IMG/VR virus record: IMGVR_UViG_3300038701_002780 | Location: 1-21,666 of that record | DNA length: 21,666 nt | Source: a virus | Strand: one strand, 5' to 3' | Part shown: in pieces, positions 1 through 5,541 of the stretch | Numbering within the stretch: the stretch's first letter is position 1 | How the letters are laid out: every line of letters starts with the position of its first letter | Program-made: the position numbers and the translations under genes | Notes under the pieces: model-generated | The model's database searches: none | Seen by the model: only the letters and a program-made list of their open reading frames with translations | What the model was told of the DNA's origin: nothing

Positions 1-2
1 AA

Positions 3-149
3 GTTAAGGCACACTTTATGCTTATAGTCCCCGGCATGACCAACGCCCGCATTCTAACAGGGATTAACGAACCGCACGCGGGTAATATCTTGGAGGCTGT
101 AGCATCATCTACGCGTACGCACGTTCCGCCTCCGCAGAATTATTCGTGA
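3..149 (+). CDS. Possible C-terminal end of an unknown protein, cut by the left edge
   Basis: An open frame enters from the left edge and runs 48 codons to a TGA at 147-149. The visible residues include 'IVPGMTNARILTGINEP' and the end 'THVPPPQNYS'. I do not recognise a family. Its codon choice is ordinary for the window, but a 48-codon open stretch can occur by chance and the start is not visible. Its TGA overlaps a GTG at 146, a coupling pattern (GTGA) also seen at 3770. It could instead be non-coding. Confidence 0.33.
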   Translation, partial: VKAHFMLIVPGMTNARILTGINEPHAGNILEAVASSTRTHVPPPQNYS

Positions 150-310
150 CGCGAAATTGGCGCAATGCGGAAGGCGAGATACGATTGCGCTGTACCCGCA
201 TAACTACCACTCGGAACAAGAGCGAAATATCGCGCGAAGGGGGCCAACGCAGTGCGCCGCATCCATTGGACCCAGCCTTAGAAAGCACACGCTGTCTGCA
301 AGCGTGTTAA
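146..310 (+). CDS. Weakly supported small ORF, unknown
   Basis: A GTG-started frame of 54 codons ends in TAA at 308-310. It overlaps the TGA of the preceding frame by four bases (GTGA). The product would be Arg/Thr-rich with no recognised motif. No Shine-Dalgarno sequence is visible before the GTG. A second frame (103-330) is also open here and would end in an ATGA overlap with the gene at 327, but it lacks a good start codon. I cannot tell which of the two, if either, is translated. Confidence 0.22.
   Translation: MTRNWRNAEGEIRLRCTRITTTRNKSEISREGGQRSAPHPLDPALESTRCLQAC
287..307 (+). other. Small hairpin upstream of the gene at 327
   Basis: ACACGCT (287-293) and AGCGTGT (301-307) are perfect reverse complements around a 7-nt loop. 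No T-tract follows, so it is not a classical terminator. It lies just before the Shine-Dalgarno sequence (AAAAGGA, about 315-321) of the gene at 327 and could influence its translation or mark an RNA end. Confidence 0.3.
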
Positions 311-326
311 CACAAAAGGACACGAC

Positions 327-692
327 ATGAGCGACGCGCCAGACAGGCTATCAATCAAGTTCGAAACGCACGTAGGTTTTTTCACGCAAAAGTCTGATGG
401 CGTTGAATACATCCGCGCCGACATAGCAGAGGCCCGCATTGCCGAACTGGAAGCGCGCCCGGTGAAGGTCAAGCCGCTGGAGTGGGAGAAAACTGGCAAT
501 GCCGCATCTGAGATACAGGCGCAAAATTATACTGGTATTTGGGTTATATACGAGAACTGCTGCGATGGCTGGACTTTGGACACCGGTGAGCACGTCTGCC
601 CTTACGATGAAGTTGACAAAGCCAAAGCCGCAGCCCAAGCCGATTACGAGCGCCGCATCAAAGACGCACTGGAGACACCCGATGACCAATGA
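327..692 (+). CDS. Small phage protein with a 'VKPLEW' motif, unknown function
   Basis: The product has 121 residues. It carries 'VKVKPLEWE' near residues 46-54, then a tryptophan-containing central part ('GIWVIY', 'DGWTLDTGE'), and ends in 'AAAQADYERRIKDAL'. This combination (an IAELEAR helix, then VKPLEW, then AAAQADYERRI) is a recurrent hypothetical protein of phages and prophages of Alphaproteobacteria. Its role is unknown to me. The ATG at 327 has a good Shine-Dalgarno sequence (AAAAGGA) six bases upstream. Codons are somewhat richer in CTG, CCG and GCG than in neighbours, which favour CTA, CTT and GTA, so it may have been acquired separately. A very small ORF overlaps its end by 11 bases. 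Confidence 0.85.
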   Translation: MSDAPDRLSIKFETHVGFFTQKSDGVEYIRADIAEARIAELEARPVKVKPLEWEKTGNAASEIQAQNYTGIWVIYENCCDGWTLDTGEHVCPYDEVDKAKAAAQADYERRIKDALETPDDQ

Positions 693-771
693 CGCGGCGC
701 AATCCCGCATCGCGGCAGAGGAACCAACACAGTACGGTGCGCCCCCTGCAATCAGATTAGAAAGAGACTGA
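682..771 (+). CDS. Very small ORF (29 aa), possibly translated
   Basis: ATG at 682 opens 29 codons ending in TGA at 769-771. It overlaps the previous gene by 11 bases and stops one base before the ATG at 773. The fit between two genes matches the tight packing elsewhere in the window, and without it this would be an 80-base gap. No motif is visible. Support is positional only. Confidence 0.4.
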   Translation: MTNDAAQSRIAAEEPTQYGAPPAIRLERD

Positions 772-772
772 A

Positions 773-1066
773 ATGACTGAGCAACCGATTAGAATAATCA
801 TTTCCACACAACCCAAAAGCAAGCCTTGGTGGCGTCTGTTTGTGGTATCTGCTTTGCAAATCGTAGTTATCGGTGTGGGCGTCTTTGCCGATAGCGCGGC
901 CATGCAATGGGCGGGTTTTGTCGGGCTTATATTCCTCTTTTTTTGCGGCGTGATTATTTCTACGACTCTTGGCGCAAACAAAGCCCTGTCGGTAGACGAA
1001 GCGCGCGTCAGACTGGATCAATTGCAGGCGCTAGAGCGCGCTTCGCAGGTACGGCGTCGTTGGTGA
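773..1066 (+). CDS. Small two-helix membrane protein
   Basis: The product has 97 residues and two clear hydrophobic segments: about residues 20-40 ('WWRLFVVSALQIVVIGVGVF') and about 46-66 ('WAGFVGLIFLFFCGVIIS'). A charged C-terminal helix follows ('DEARVRLDQLQALERASQVRRRW'). The N-terminus is short and polar. Two transmembrane helices with a basic, helical, cytoplasmic-looking tail fit an inner-membrane accessory protein. A holin is possible by topology, but the gene is about 4.5 kb from the endolysin and no holin motif is recognisable. The ATG at 773 follows a purine-rich stretch (AGAAAGAGAC) that can act as a ribosome binding site. Confidence 0.75.
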   Translation: MTEQPIRIIISTQPKSKPWWRLFVVSALQIVVIGVGVFADSAAMQWAGFVGLIFLFFCGVIISTTLGANKALSVDEARVRLDQLQALERASQVRRRW

Positions 1067-1166
1067 TAAGATAGCTTAAACATAAGTACCAGTAAGATGC
1101 AAAACACTACAATCGATTGTACGACTGCGTTAAACTACTTCTACAGCCCACAGCAAAGGACGTAAC
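1067..1166. other. 100-bp intergenic region holding a palindromic element
   Basis: This gap separates the small membrane protein from the zinc-ribbon gene. It contains a perfect 14-bp palindrome (1108-1121) and, near its end, the Shine-Dalgarno sequence AAAGGA of the next gene. I see no convincing -35/-10 pair and no terminator. Confidence 0.5.
1108..1121. repeat. Palindromic element, copy 1 (intergenic)
   Basis: TACAATCGATTGTA, a perfect 14-bp palindrome and an exact match to the window-wide consensus TRCAATCGATTRYA. It is intergenic and 45 bases upstream of the ATG at 1167, so no coding constraint explains it. Confidence 0.85.
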
Positions 1167-1472
1167 ATGATAAGCACTAAACTAGAGGTTCAATACGCGA
1201 TGGAGTGTTCACACTGCGATAACCGCATCGATGTTGTAGCTCCAATGAATAAAAGCAAGACAGCGCTTACCGACTTGCGTAAGAAGGTCGAAGCATCGGC
1301 TTGGGAAGAACTCAAATTGGGTAAACGTTCGGTAGGGTTGATATGCCCCGTATGCGTAAAAACTATGTACGAGGAAGACGAGGACGACAATGCGGAAACT
1401 TCCGAAACCGAAGAAACTCAGAAAGAGCCGGAGCAGGTCGGTAAAGTCGTGTCGCTCACAGCTAAGGGCTAA
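1167..1472 (+). CDS. Zinc-ribbon protein with acidic C-terminus
   Basis: The product has 101 residues. Cys14-x2-Cys17 ('CSHC') and Cys60-x2-Cys63 ('CPVC') form a CxxC...CxxC pair typical of a zinc ribbon. The spacer is long and contains a Lys-rich helix. From about residue 69 the chain becomes strongly acidic ('EEDEDDNAETSETEE'). Zinc ribbons often mediate nucleic-acid or protein contacts; the exact role is unknown. AAAGGA lies a few bases upstream of the ATG. The acidic tail is encoded by the same DNA that encodes, one frame over, the basic N-terminus of the next gene (83-bp overlap). Confidence 0.8.
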   Translation: MISTKLEVQYAMECSHCDNRIDVVAPMNKSKTALTDLRKKVEASAWEELKLGKRSVGLICPVCVKTMYEEDEDDNAETSETEETQKEPEQVGKVVSLTAKG

Positions 1473-2070
1473 CGACTTCCTATGTACGGTACCTGCGGCC
1501 TTCCCGCCAGAGGTTGCCCGTACTATCTACGACATTGACTTCAAACCTGTACTAGACGTAACAGAGGGTAAATTTGTCCGTTACGGAGAGCCTTGTTTTG
1601 GCAAGGGCGCTCTGTCTCTACTTTTGGCCGAAGCTTACCGAGGGTGCGGGTATCTTTCCCACGCGTCAGATATTAACCCTGAACGCGCGCCAGAAGGGGT
1701 GCGCGTTAGGGCGCTAGACGCCCGTACGTTGACAGTGGGCGACCTCGAAGAAGGCGTTGACGTATGGGTAACGAATACGCCGTGGCACCGCACCCATTTG
1801 TTCCCTATTATAGATAATCTCACAAAAATAGCACCACTTTGGTGCGTGCTCCCTGCCGAGTTCTCACAACGTCGTAAGAGTTATGAGTATATGTGCCGTT
1901 GTACTCACATACTGCCCATAGGTCCTGTGCAGTTTAGAGCGACAAAAACGAGTAATGGTTATTTCTGCTATTCGTGGTACCGTTTCACAGGTCACGCGAA
2001 TAACTCGCCCCCTATGTTTATTCCAAGACTGCCGCAGTCAGTGAAAAAAGGAACACTAGATGCCTATTAA
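1390..2070 (+). CDS. Methyltransferase-like protein (class I SAM fold, NPPW-type family)
   Basis: The product has 226 residues and resembles phage and proteobacterial adenine-methyltransferase-like proteins. 'EPCFGKGALSLLL' (residues 67-79) fits motif I of the SAM pocket, 'SDIN' (93-96) the acidic loop after strand 2, and 'NTPWH' (129-133) the catalytic (N/D)PPW motif. 'SWYRF' (195-199) is a typical C-terminal signature of this family. The catalytic motif reads NTPW instead of NPPW, so activity is uncertain. ATG 1390 is the only in-frame start before motif I. It forces an 83-bp overlap with the zinc-ribbon gene and gives a very basic N-terminus (MRKLPKPKKLRKSRSRS). GAGGAC lies just upstream. 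The substrate (DNA or other) is not visible. Confidence 0.75.
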   Translation: MRKLPKPKKLRKSRSRSVKSCRSQLRANDFLCTVPAAFPPEVARTIYDIDFKPVLDVTEGKFVRYGEPCFGKGALSLLLAEAYRGCGYLSHASDINPERAPEGVRVRALDARTLTVGDLEEGVDVWVTNTPWHRTHLFPIIDNLTKIAPLWCVLPAEFSQRRKSYEYMCRCTHILPIGPVQFRATKTSNGYFCYSWYRFTGHANNSPPMFIPRLPQSVKKGTLDAY

Positions 2071-2281
2071 AAAGAGAGACGGAACAACTCATTTTTGTAT
2101 AATTAAAAATTACTATGTTGACAGTAAGGGTTATAAAATTACTACGTTCATAGGAACTGGTATGCTTCGGGTGCGCGAAGGTTTAGCGCTTATAGAAGGG
2201 CGGTGGGTTCCCGCCGAAAAAGTAAACCCAGAGCATCGCGGGGGTGCGGAGTATGAGATATGGTTAGAAGGCGACAGATAA
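2060..2281 (+). CDS. Small protein with N-terminal MPIKKR tag, unknown
   Basis: The product has 73 residues and starts MPIKKRDGTT. The rest looks like a small beta-rich domain ('CIIKNYYVDSKGYKITTFIG', 'GLALIEGRWVPAEKV'). No family is recognised. The ATG lies inside the end of the methyltransferase-like gene: ATGCCTATTAA supplies both the tag's first codons and the upstream TAA, an 11-bp overlap. AAAAAGGA about eight bases upstream supports the start. It is the first of five exact MPIKKR proteins in the window. Confidence 0.8.
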   Translation: MPIKKRDGTTHFCIIKNYYVDSKGYKITTFIGTGMLRVREGLALIEGRWVPAEKVNPEHRGGAEYEIWLEGDR

Positions 2282-2649
2282 ACACACCTAGGCGTAAGGC
2301 TTTAAATCTTAAAACGAAGCAGAAGTTATGTCTTAATCTTTGGACTATAACTCAAGATGACCTACTTTCCATGTCTAGGAAACAGCTATTGGCTTTAGCT
2401 TGTACTTTAGAGCTTACGGTGCCGCGCAAGAAACGCGACGGTAGGGTCGTTTACGTTAGCGCCCATTGTGTTAAATCGAACGATCTACGTTATCATATTA
2501 TGAATAAGCTTGTGGAACTGAGAGAAGCCGATAGTAAGCTACTTACGCCCGAAGAAAAACGTAAAATAACACTAGCTGTAACAGCTAACCAGTCGGGCCA
2601 CAACGCCCATATCGGCCCCGGCGAGCCTTTTGGCCGTAAGCGTCAATAG
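2260..2649 (+). CDS. Basic small protein, unknown
   Basis: The product has 129 residues with a basic start (MVRRRQINTPRRK). Mostly helical-looking segments follow, then a basic C-terminus ('GEPFGRKRQ'). 'TVPRKKRDGRVVYVS' around residues 53-67 and 'EEKRKITLAVTANQSGHNAH' near the end are its distinctive parts. No known family is recognised. GGAG about eight bases upstream supports the ATG at 2260, which overlaps the previous gene by 22 bases. It is the last gene before the intergenic region at 2650. Confidence 0.75.
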   Translation: MVRRRQINTPRRKALNLKTKQKLCLNLWTITQDDLLSMSRKQLLALACTLELTVPRKKRDGRVVYVSAHCVKSNDLRYHIMNKLVELREADSKLLTPEEKRKITLAVTANQSGHNAHIGPGEPFGRKRQ

Positions 2650-2658
2650 GTAGTGCGT

Positions 2659-2672
2659 TACAATCGATTACA
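2659..2672 (+). repeat. Palindromic element, copy 2 (intergenic)
   Basis: TACAATCGATTACA, an exact match to TRCAATCGATTRYA with the right outer arm broken (ACA instead of GTA). It lies 18 bases upstream of the -35-like element at 2690, a position where a bound protein could affect transcription. Confidence 0.8.
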
Positions 2673-2689
2673 CTCGTATTGAGCTAAAA

Positions 2690-2718
2690 TCGTATGGACG
2701 AAAAGTCCCCAATATGCT
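2690..2718 (+). promoter_or_regulatory. Promoter-like pair TCGTAT-N17-TATGCT
   Basis: TCGTAT (2690-2695) and TATGCT (2713-2718) are separated by 17 bases. The same pair with the same spacing occurs at 4078 and 15042, each in an intergenic region shortly upstream of a gene start. The -35 is poor against the sigma70 consensus, so support comes mainly from the three-way match. The downstream gene starts at 2760. Confidence 0.5.
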
Positions 2719-2759
2719 AAGCATAACCTACTCAAACCTTTAACATAAACGGACTACAC

Positions 2760-3017
2760 ATGAACATACCTGACACTCACCCTGACGAAAATTTCTACTG
2801 CAAAAAGGGAAAACTCGGCTGGGTGTTTTACGACAGCAGTGATGCGATACACACAGAGCCGACTCTGGCAGAAGCCAGAGTGTGGTTAAAAACTTACTTT
2901 GAGCGATGCCAGCAATACTTAAAAGAAGGGGAAACCGTTGAACTATCTTGCGCCTTTCGCACAGATAATCACGCACTGATAGACGTAATCACTAGCACGG
3001 AGTTACTTTCAACATGA
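2760..3017 (+). CDS. Small unknown protein, first gene after an intergenic promoter
   Basis: The product has 85 residues, slightly acidic. It has one short aromatic-rich strand region ('GKLGWVFYDSSD') followed by a helix ('TLAEARVWLKTYFERCQQYL'), and no motif I recognise. It is preceded by the 110-bp gap with the palindrome and promoter-like pair, and overlaps the next gene by four bases (ATGA at 3014-3017), so the two are probably co-translated. The Shine-Dalgarno sequence is weak (ACGGA). Confidence 0.72.
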   Translation: MNIPDTHPDENFYCKKGKLGWVFYDSSDAIHTEPTLAEARVWLKTYFERCQQYLKEGETVELSCAFRTDNHALIDVITSTELLST

Positions 3018-3349
3018 GACGCACGCACACCCTCGCCACTTTGGGCGTAACAGAGTCGGCTTGGCGCTCAGTAGCTACTGCGCTTAAAGAGGCTGGTGCG
3101 CACAACCGACTCGAACCCGGAGAACTCGACTTGAACGGCGTTATGCTCGTCATCGATGATCCCGCGATGTGTTTAGCTAGAGTGCGCGAACGCCTAGTGA
3201 ATGCTAAGGAAAATGGCTACGAAGATCATCTTACGCAAACCCCTTTAGAGTTAGCCGTCGATCTTCGGGACCGTTGTGATGATCTTGAAAACTACTCTCT
3301 TGAGTCTATTGTTTCCGCTGTAGAAAGGGCGCTCGGTAATGTCACGTAG
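3014..3349 (+). CDS. Small unknown protein, mostly helical
   Basis: The product has 111 residues and begins MRRTHTLATLGVTESAW. The middle has 'LDLNGVMLVIDD', resembling a short beta hairpin, and the C-terminal half is helical and acidic ('LAVDLRDRCDDLENYSLES'). No family is recognised. Start and stop overlap both neighbours (four bases upstream, 11 bases downstream), marking it as part of a coupled run 2760-3773. Confidence 0.72.
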   Translation: MRRTHTLATLGVTESAWRSVATALKEAGAHNRLEPGELDLNGVMLVIDDPAMCLARVRERLVNAKENGYEDHLTQTPLELAVDLRDRCDDLENYSLESIVSAVERALGNVT

Positions 3350-3773
3350 AATAAAATTGCCGGGAGACAGCTACCCCAATAATAAAAAACTTAAACAGAT
3401 TAAGGACTTTTTTTACGTCCCAGAACACCACGGCGACACGCCCAACCTGTACCGCATATACCGATGGCGTAAGGTAATCATCACCATAGAAGAAAATTTC
3501 GATGAATGCTTAACGCCTAAGCTTGTAGCCGTAGCAGATGTACCTCTTTACCTATTAAACCTAAACCGCGTTAGCCACTTCTCCTACCGTGGACTGCTGT
3601 GGTATATACGCGATGTATTCGAACAGAACCCTACAGACCTGTCTCTGCTGTTACCCCGTGATCCGTTCGGCAACTTTGCAGGCGGCGGCGAAGTACCCCG
3701 CGAGACGTGTTTAATCGCTAAAGCCAACCTAGGTAACCCTCGCACTTTCTACGAAATAGTTAAAAAGGGGTGA
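3339..3773 (+). CDS. Unknown protein with basic N-terminus
   Basis: The product has 144 residues, starting MSRRIKLPGDSYPNNKK. The basic tip resembles, but does not match, the MPIKKR tag. Aromatic-rich segments follow ('DFFYVPEHHGD', 'NLYRIYRWRKV', 'SYRGLLWYIRDVF'), then a Gly-rich loop ('GNFAGGGEVPRE'). No known family is recognised. ATG at 3339 lies in the end of the previous gene; ATGTCACGTAG gives the upstream TAG, the same 11-bp overlap geometry seen for the tagged genes. Confidence 0.75.
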   Translation: MSRRIKLPGDSYPNNKKLKQIKDFFYVPEHHGDTPNLYRIYRWRKVIITIEENFDECLTPKLVAVADVPLYLLNLNRVSHFSYRGLLWYIRDVFEQNPTDLSLLLPRDPFGNFAGGGEVPRETCLIAKANLGNPRTFYEIVKKG

Positions 3774-3805
3774 CTAATTCCCTTTCTTCTAAGAAGGCAA
3801 GCCCT

Positions 3806-3819
3806 TACAATCGACTACA
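3806..3819 (+). repeat. Palindromic element variant, one mismatch
   Basis: TACAATCGACTACA differs from TRCAATCGATTRYA by one base (T to C in the right arm). Depending on the start chosen for the next gene, it lies in a 77-bp gap or codes 'YNRL'. It has the same orientation as the asymmetric exact copies. Confidence 0.55.
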
Positions 3820-3850
3820 TAGCAACCCACCAAATAAAAAGAGCGTACAC

Positions 3851-4069
3851 ATGGAAGATCGTATAATTCGGCAAACATTCGGAAGCATGGTAAAAGTTCC
3901 TAGCGACTTCCTGCGTGGTCGGCGTGTGCTTAAGGTGAGACCTGTCTACCGTGACGAGTTATTAAAAATAGGAACCGATGAAAGAATAATGTACTACGTT
4001 ATGCGTGATGGCCAAACGAGGATCGTAGGAACGTGGCGCAACTCCGTGGTCACTGTACTCGCTGCCTAA
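3851..4069 (+). CDS. Small unknown basic protein
   Basis: From ATG 3851 the product has 72 residues, beginning MEDRIIRQTFGSMVKVP and ending 'RIVGTWRNSVVTVLAA'. It looks like a compact beta-rich fold with many basic residues; no family is recognised. I prefer ATG 3851 because AAAGAG sits seven bases upstream. The frame also extends to a GTG at 3770 that overlaps the previous stop (GTGA). That would add 27 low-complexity residues ('NSLSSKKASPYNRLHS') over the palindrome variant. Both starts are possible. A 66-bp intergenic stretch with a promoter-like pair follows. Confidence 0.68.
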   Translation: MEDRIIRQTFGSMVKVPSDFLRGRRVLKVRPVYRDELLKIGTDERIMYYVMRDGQTRIVGTWRNSVVTVLAA

Positions 4070-4077
4070 ATTTTTTA

Positions 4078-4106
4078 TTGTATGGTGCAATAATCTGTGA
4101 TATGCC
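4078..4106 (+). promoter_or_regulatory. Promoter-like pair TTGTAT-N17-TATGCC
   Basis: TTGTAT (4078-4083) and TATGCC (4101-4106) are 17 bases apart in the 66-bp gap before the tagged gene at 4136. The pair matches those at 2690 and 15042 in sequence and spacing. An AT-rich run (TTTTTTATTG) precedes it. The predicted RNA start would be about 20 bases before the Shine-Dalgarno AGGA. Confidence 0.55.
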
Positions 4107-4135
4107 TAATGTCCTCATCGCCATCAGGATTTCCC

Positions 4136-4372
4136 ATGCCCATCAAGAAACGAACTAACGTACCGAAGGTGCCCTCACAGCCGCACCCGTCACATGGCAA
4201 ACCAAATCATGACAACCTCATCCCTCTTGAGTACGTACTAAAAGAGCACAACCGAAAAGCGTCGGACGCCGCATGGGACGGCGACGAAGACATGGCCGTT
4301 TTTCACGAGGAACAAGCTGCGGAAATTCGTCAACGTATCGCAGAGGGGGAAGTATGGGAGATACTAAACTAA
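4136..4372 (+). CDS. Small MPIKKR-tagged protein, unknown
   Basis: The product has 78 residues starting MPIKKRTNVPKVPSQP, followed by a Pro/His-rich stretch ('QPHPSHGKPNHDN') and an acidic helical C-terminus ('DEDMAVFHEEQAAEIRQRI'). No family is recognised. ATG 4136 is chosen over an upstream in-frame start at 4097 because it begins the shared tag and has AGGA six bases upstream. This tagged gene has its own promoter-like sequence and does not overlap a previous gene, so the tag is not simply a by-product of stop-codon overlap. Its TAA overlaps the next ATG by one base (TAATG). Confidence 0.8.
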   Translation: MPIKKRTNVPKVPSQPHPSHGKPNHDNLIPLEYVLKEHNRKASDAAWDGDEDMAVFHEEQAAEIRQRIAEGEVWEILN

Positions 4373-4614
4373 TGCCAATAAAAAAACGTCAAAAACCTAT
4401 AATACCTCTAACCGATGATGCTTTACTATCCATCATGAATGACTGTATCGAACGACTTAAAGAATGCGGCGGCGAAGACCTCGTAGCTGCGGTTACTATA
4501 CGCAGGGGCGACCAAGCGTACACGGTGGCGCAGTGCGGAGACTACGATGCCGCCATTGCGGCCATGCAATCGATTACAGCTAAAGCTAAGCACGTGAGGC
4601 CCGGCACGCTATGA
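4372..4614 (+). CDS. Small MPIKKR-tagged protein, unknown
   Basis: The product has 80 residues starting MPIKKRQKPIIPLTDD, followed by a helix with 'IMNDCIERLKECGGEDL' and a short strand-rich part ('AAVTIRRGDQAYTVAQCGDY'). No family is recognised. The start is fixed by the TAATG junction with the previous tagged gene and by the tag itself; an earlier in-frame start at 4273 would read through that gene. The palindromic element at 4565 codes 'MQSIT' near its C-terminus. It overlaps the next gene by ATGA. Confidence 0.8.
   Translation: MPIKKRQKPIIPLTDDALLSIMNDCIERLKECGGEDLVAAVTIRRGDQAYTVAQCGDYDAAIAAMQSITAKAKHVRPGTL
4565..4578 (+). repeat. Palindromic element, copy 3 (in gene, frame Q-S-I)
   Basis: TGCAATCGATTACA, an exact match to the consensus. 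It is read as Met-Gln-Ser-Ile-Thr in the gene at 4372, 36 bases before its stop codon. Confidence 0.8.
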
Positions 4615-5015
4615 GGTATACCCTACCGCAAGAAGCTGTTTCTTTGCTTTTCCGCGATCTGCGCTCCATTTTATCTAGCGGTTTGCCAGAAGCCCCGCAG
4701 CGGGCAATGAGGCGTCTTACTCTTTTCGAACAGATGCATGTGGAGGACTCGCTCATGTCAAATCCCGGTAAAAAGATTGTGATGCTTGCGGACGGCGATG
4801 TCCCTTACGTAGCAGACGAGCTACAGGAGGACGGTCGCCTGCACGTTATGCAAGAACACCGATACGCAAAACTTGACCGCGCCGCCATGACCCTTGAGTA
4901 TAATAAAGTAACAATCGATCTATCTGAGATTGTTTATGAAGGCGAAAGTTGGCCCGACGGTATTGGGGACGTTACCTACGACAACATCTGTAACTACTTT
5001 TTTGGAGAGACATAA
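4611..5015 (+). CDS. Unknown protein upstream of HU
   Basis: The product has 134 residues. The N-terminal third is helical and basic ('LFRDLRSILSSGLPEAPQRA', 'AMRRLTLFEQMHVE'); the rest is acidic and strand-like ('KKIVMLADGDVPYVADEL', 'LSEIVYEGESWPDG'). No family is recognised. ATGA overlap upstream and TAATG overlap with the HU gene downstream indicate translational coupling with both. A degenerate partial copy of the palindrome core (ACAATCGATC, 4911-4920) lies within it. Confidence 0.75.
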   Translation: MRYTLPQEAVSLLFRDLRSILSSGLPEAPQRAMRRLTLFEQMHVEDSLMSNPGKKIVMLADGDVPYVADELQEDGRLHVMQEHRYAKLDRAAMTLEYNKVTIDLSEIVYEGESWPDGIGDVTYDNICNYFFGET

Positions 5016-5302
5016 TGTCTAAACTATCACTGGATCAATTCGCGCTTGAGGTTTCCGACAGCCTTGGCATGAACAAGAAAGATGCCAAGGCGCACATCGC
5101 CGCAATCTTTGAAATTCTTGCCGAGAACGTGGCCGAAGGTCATGAAGTTAACATACCCGGCTTCGCAAAGTTCCGCCGAAAAGACCGCCCAGCACGGCAG
5201 GGTCGTAACCCTAAAACAGGCGAAACTATGGAAATCGCTGCAAAGCAAGTGCCGCACGTCTTGTTTGCTAAAGCGCTCAAGGAAGCTTGTAACGATGCTT
5301 GA
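5015..5302 (+). CDS. HU/IHF-family DNA-binding protein
   Basis: The product has 95 residues, the usual HU length. The N-terminal helical part (1-40) dimerises in this family. 'VNIPGFAKF' (45-53) and the signature 'GRNPKTGETMEIAA' (63-76) form the start of the DNA-gripping arm, with Pro66 at the position of the intercalating proline of HU. 'VPHVLFAKALKEA' is the C-terminal helix. Such proteins bend and compact DNA without strong sequence preference, so it is unlikely to be the specific reader of the palindromes but could assist looping between them. GGAGAG lies six bases before the ATG. Confidence 0.92.
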   Translation: MSKLSLDQFALEVSDSLGMNKKDAKAHIAAIFEILAENVAEGHEVNIPGFAKFRRKDRPARQGRNPKTGETMEIAAKQVPHVLFAKALKEACNDA

Positions 5303-5534
5303 GCGCTGCATTCCGGTACAAGGTACGTGCGAGGCAGAGACCGCTAAGGCGTTTCTGCTTAAGCCCTGCGTCTTCGACTTAGACGGCGTGGAACACTCCC
5401 TTAACGAACTTTGGATACCTAAGTCTCGTATCGCAGACGTTGACCTTGACGACGAAAACAACGTCATTGACGCGGTTAAGGGCGATGACATCGAAATTAA
5501 CGTAGCCGACTGGTGGTTACGTCAGGAAATGTGA
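5295..5534 (+). CDS. Small acidic protein, unknown
   Basis: The product has 79 residues and is strongly acidic ('DVDLDDENNVIDAVKGDDIEI'), ending 'NVADWWLRQEM'. 'FLLKPCVFDLDGVEHSL' suggests a beta-rich core. I chose ATG 5295, which overlaps the HU stop by eight bases (ATGCTTGA); the frame extends further upstream, but only as a shadow of the HU gene. No family is recognised. It sits immediately before the endolysin. Confidence 0.75.
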   Translation: MLERCIPVQGTCEAETAKAFLLKPCVFDLDGVEHSLNELWIPKSRIADVDLDDENNVIDAVKGDDIEINVADWWLRQEM

Positions 5535-5541
5535 GAGAGCC

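Larger units (their letters stand above)
2650..2759. other. 110-bp intergenic region with palindromic element and promoter-like sequence
   Basis: It holds the palindromic element at 2659-2672 and, downstream of it, a promoter-like pair at 2690-2718. A short inverted repeat (GGAC...GTCC, about 2697-2709) lies in the spacer and a TATGC...GCATA inverted repeat overlaps the -10. No gene or terminator is seen. Confidence 0.55.

Noticed and set aside
351-710. Long open frame on the minus strand (119 codons)
   Set aside because: It is antisense to the better-supported plus-strand gene at 327, has no recognisable motif, and every credible gene in the window is on the plus strand.
773-1066. Calling the two-helix membrane protein a holin
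   Set aside because: Topology alone allows it, but it is not next to the endolysin and shows no holin signature.
4071-4076. T-run after the gene at 3851 as a terminator
   Set aside because: No stable stem precedes it; it is better seen as the AT-rich flank of the promoter-like pair at 4078.
4910-4923. ACAATCGATC as a palindrome copy
   Set aside because: The left arm and core match, but the right arm has several mismatches; counted as a partial match only.
5027-5491. Minus-strand frame of 154 codons opposite HU
   Set aside because: It is the shadow of the HU gene and its neighbour; composition is Ser/Arg-rich and no start signal is visible.
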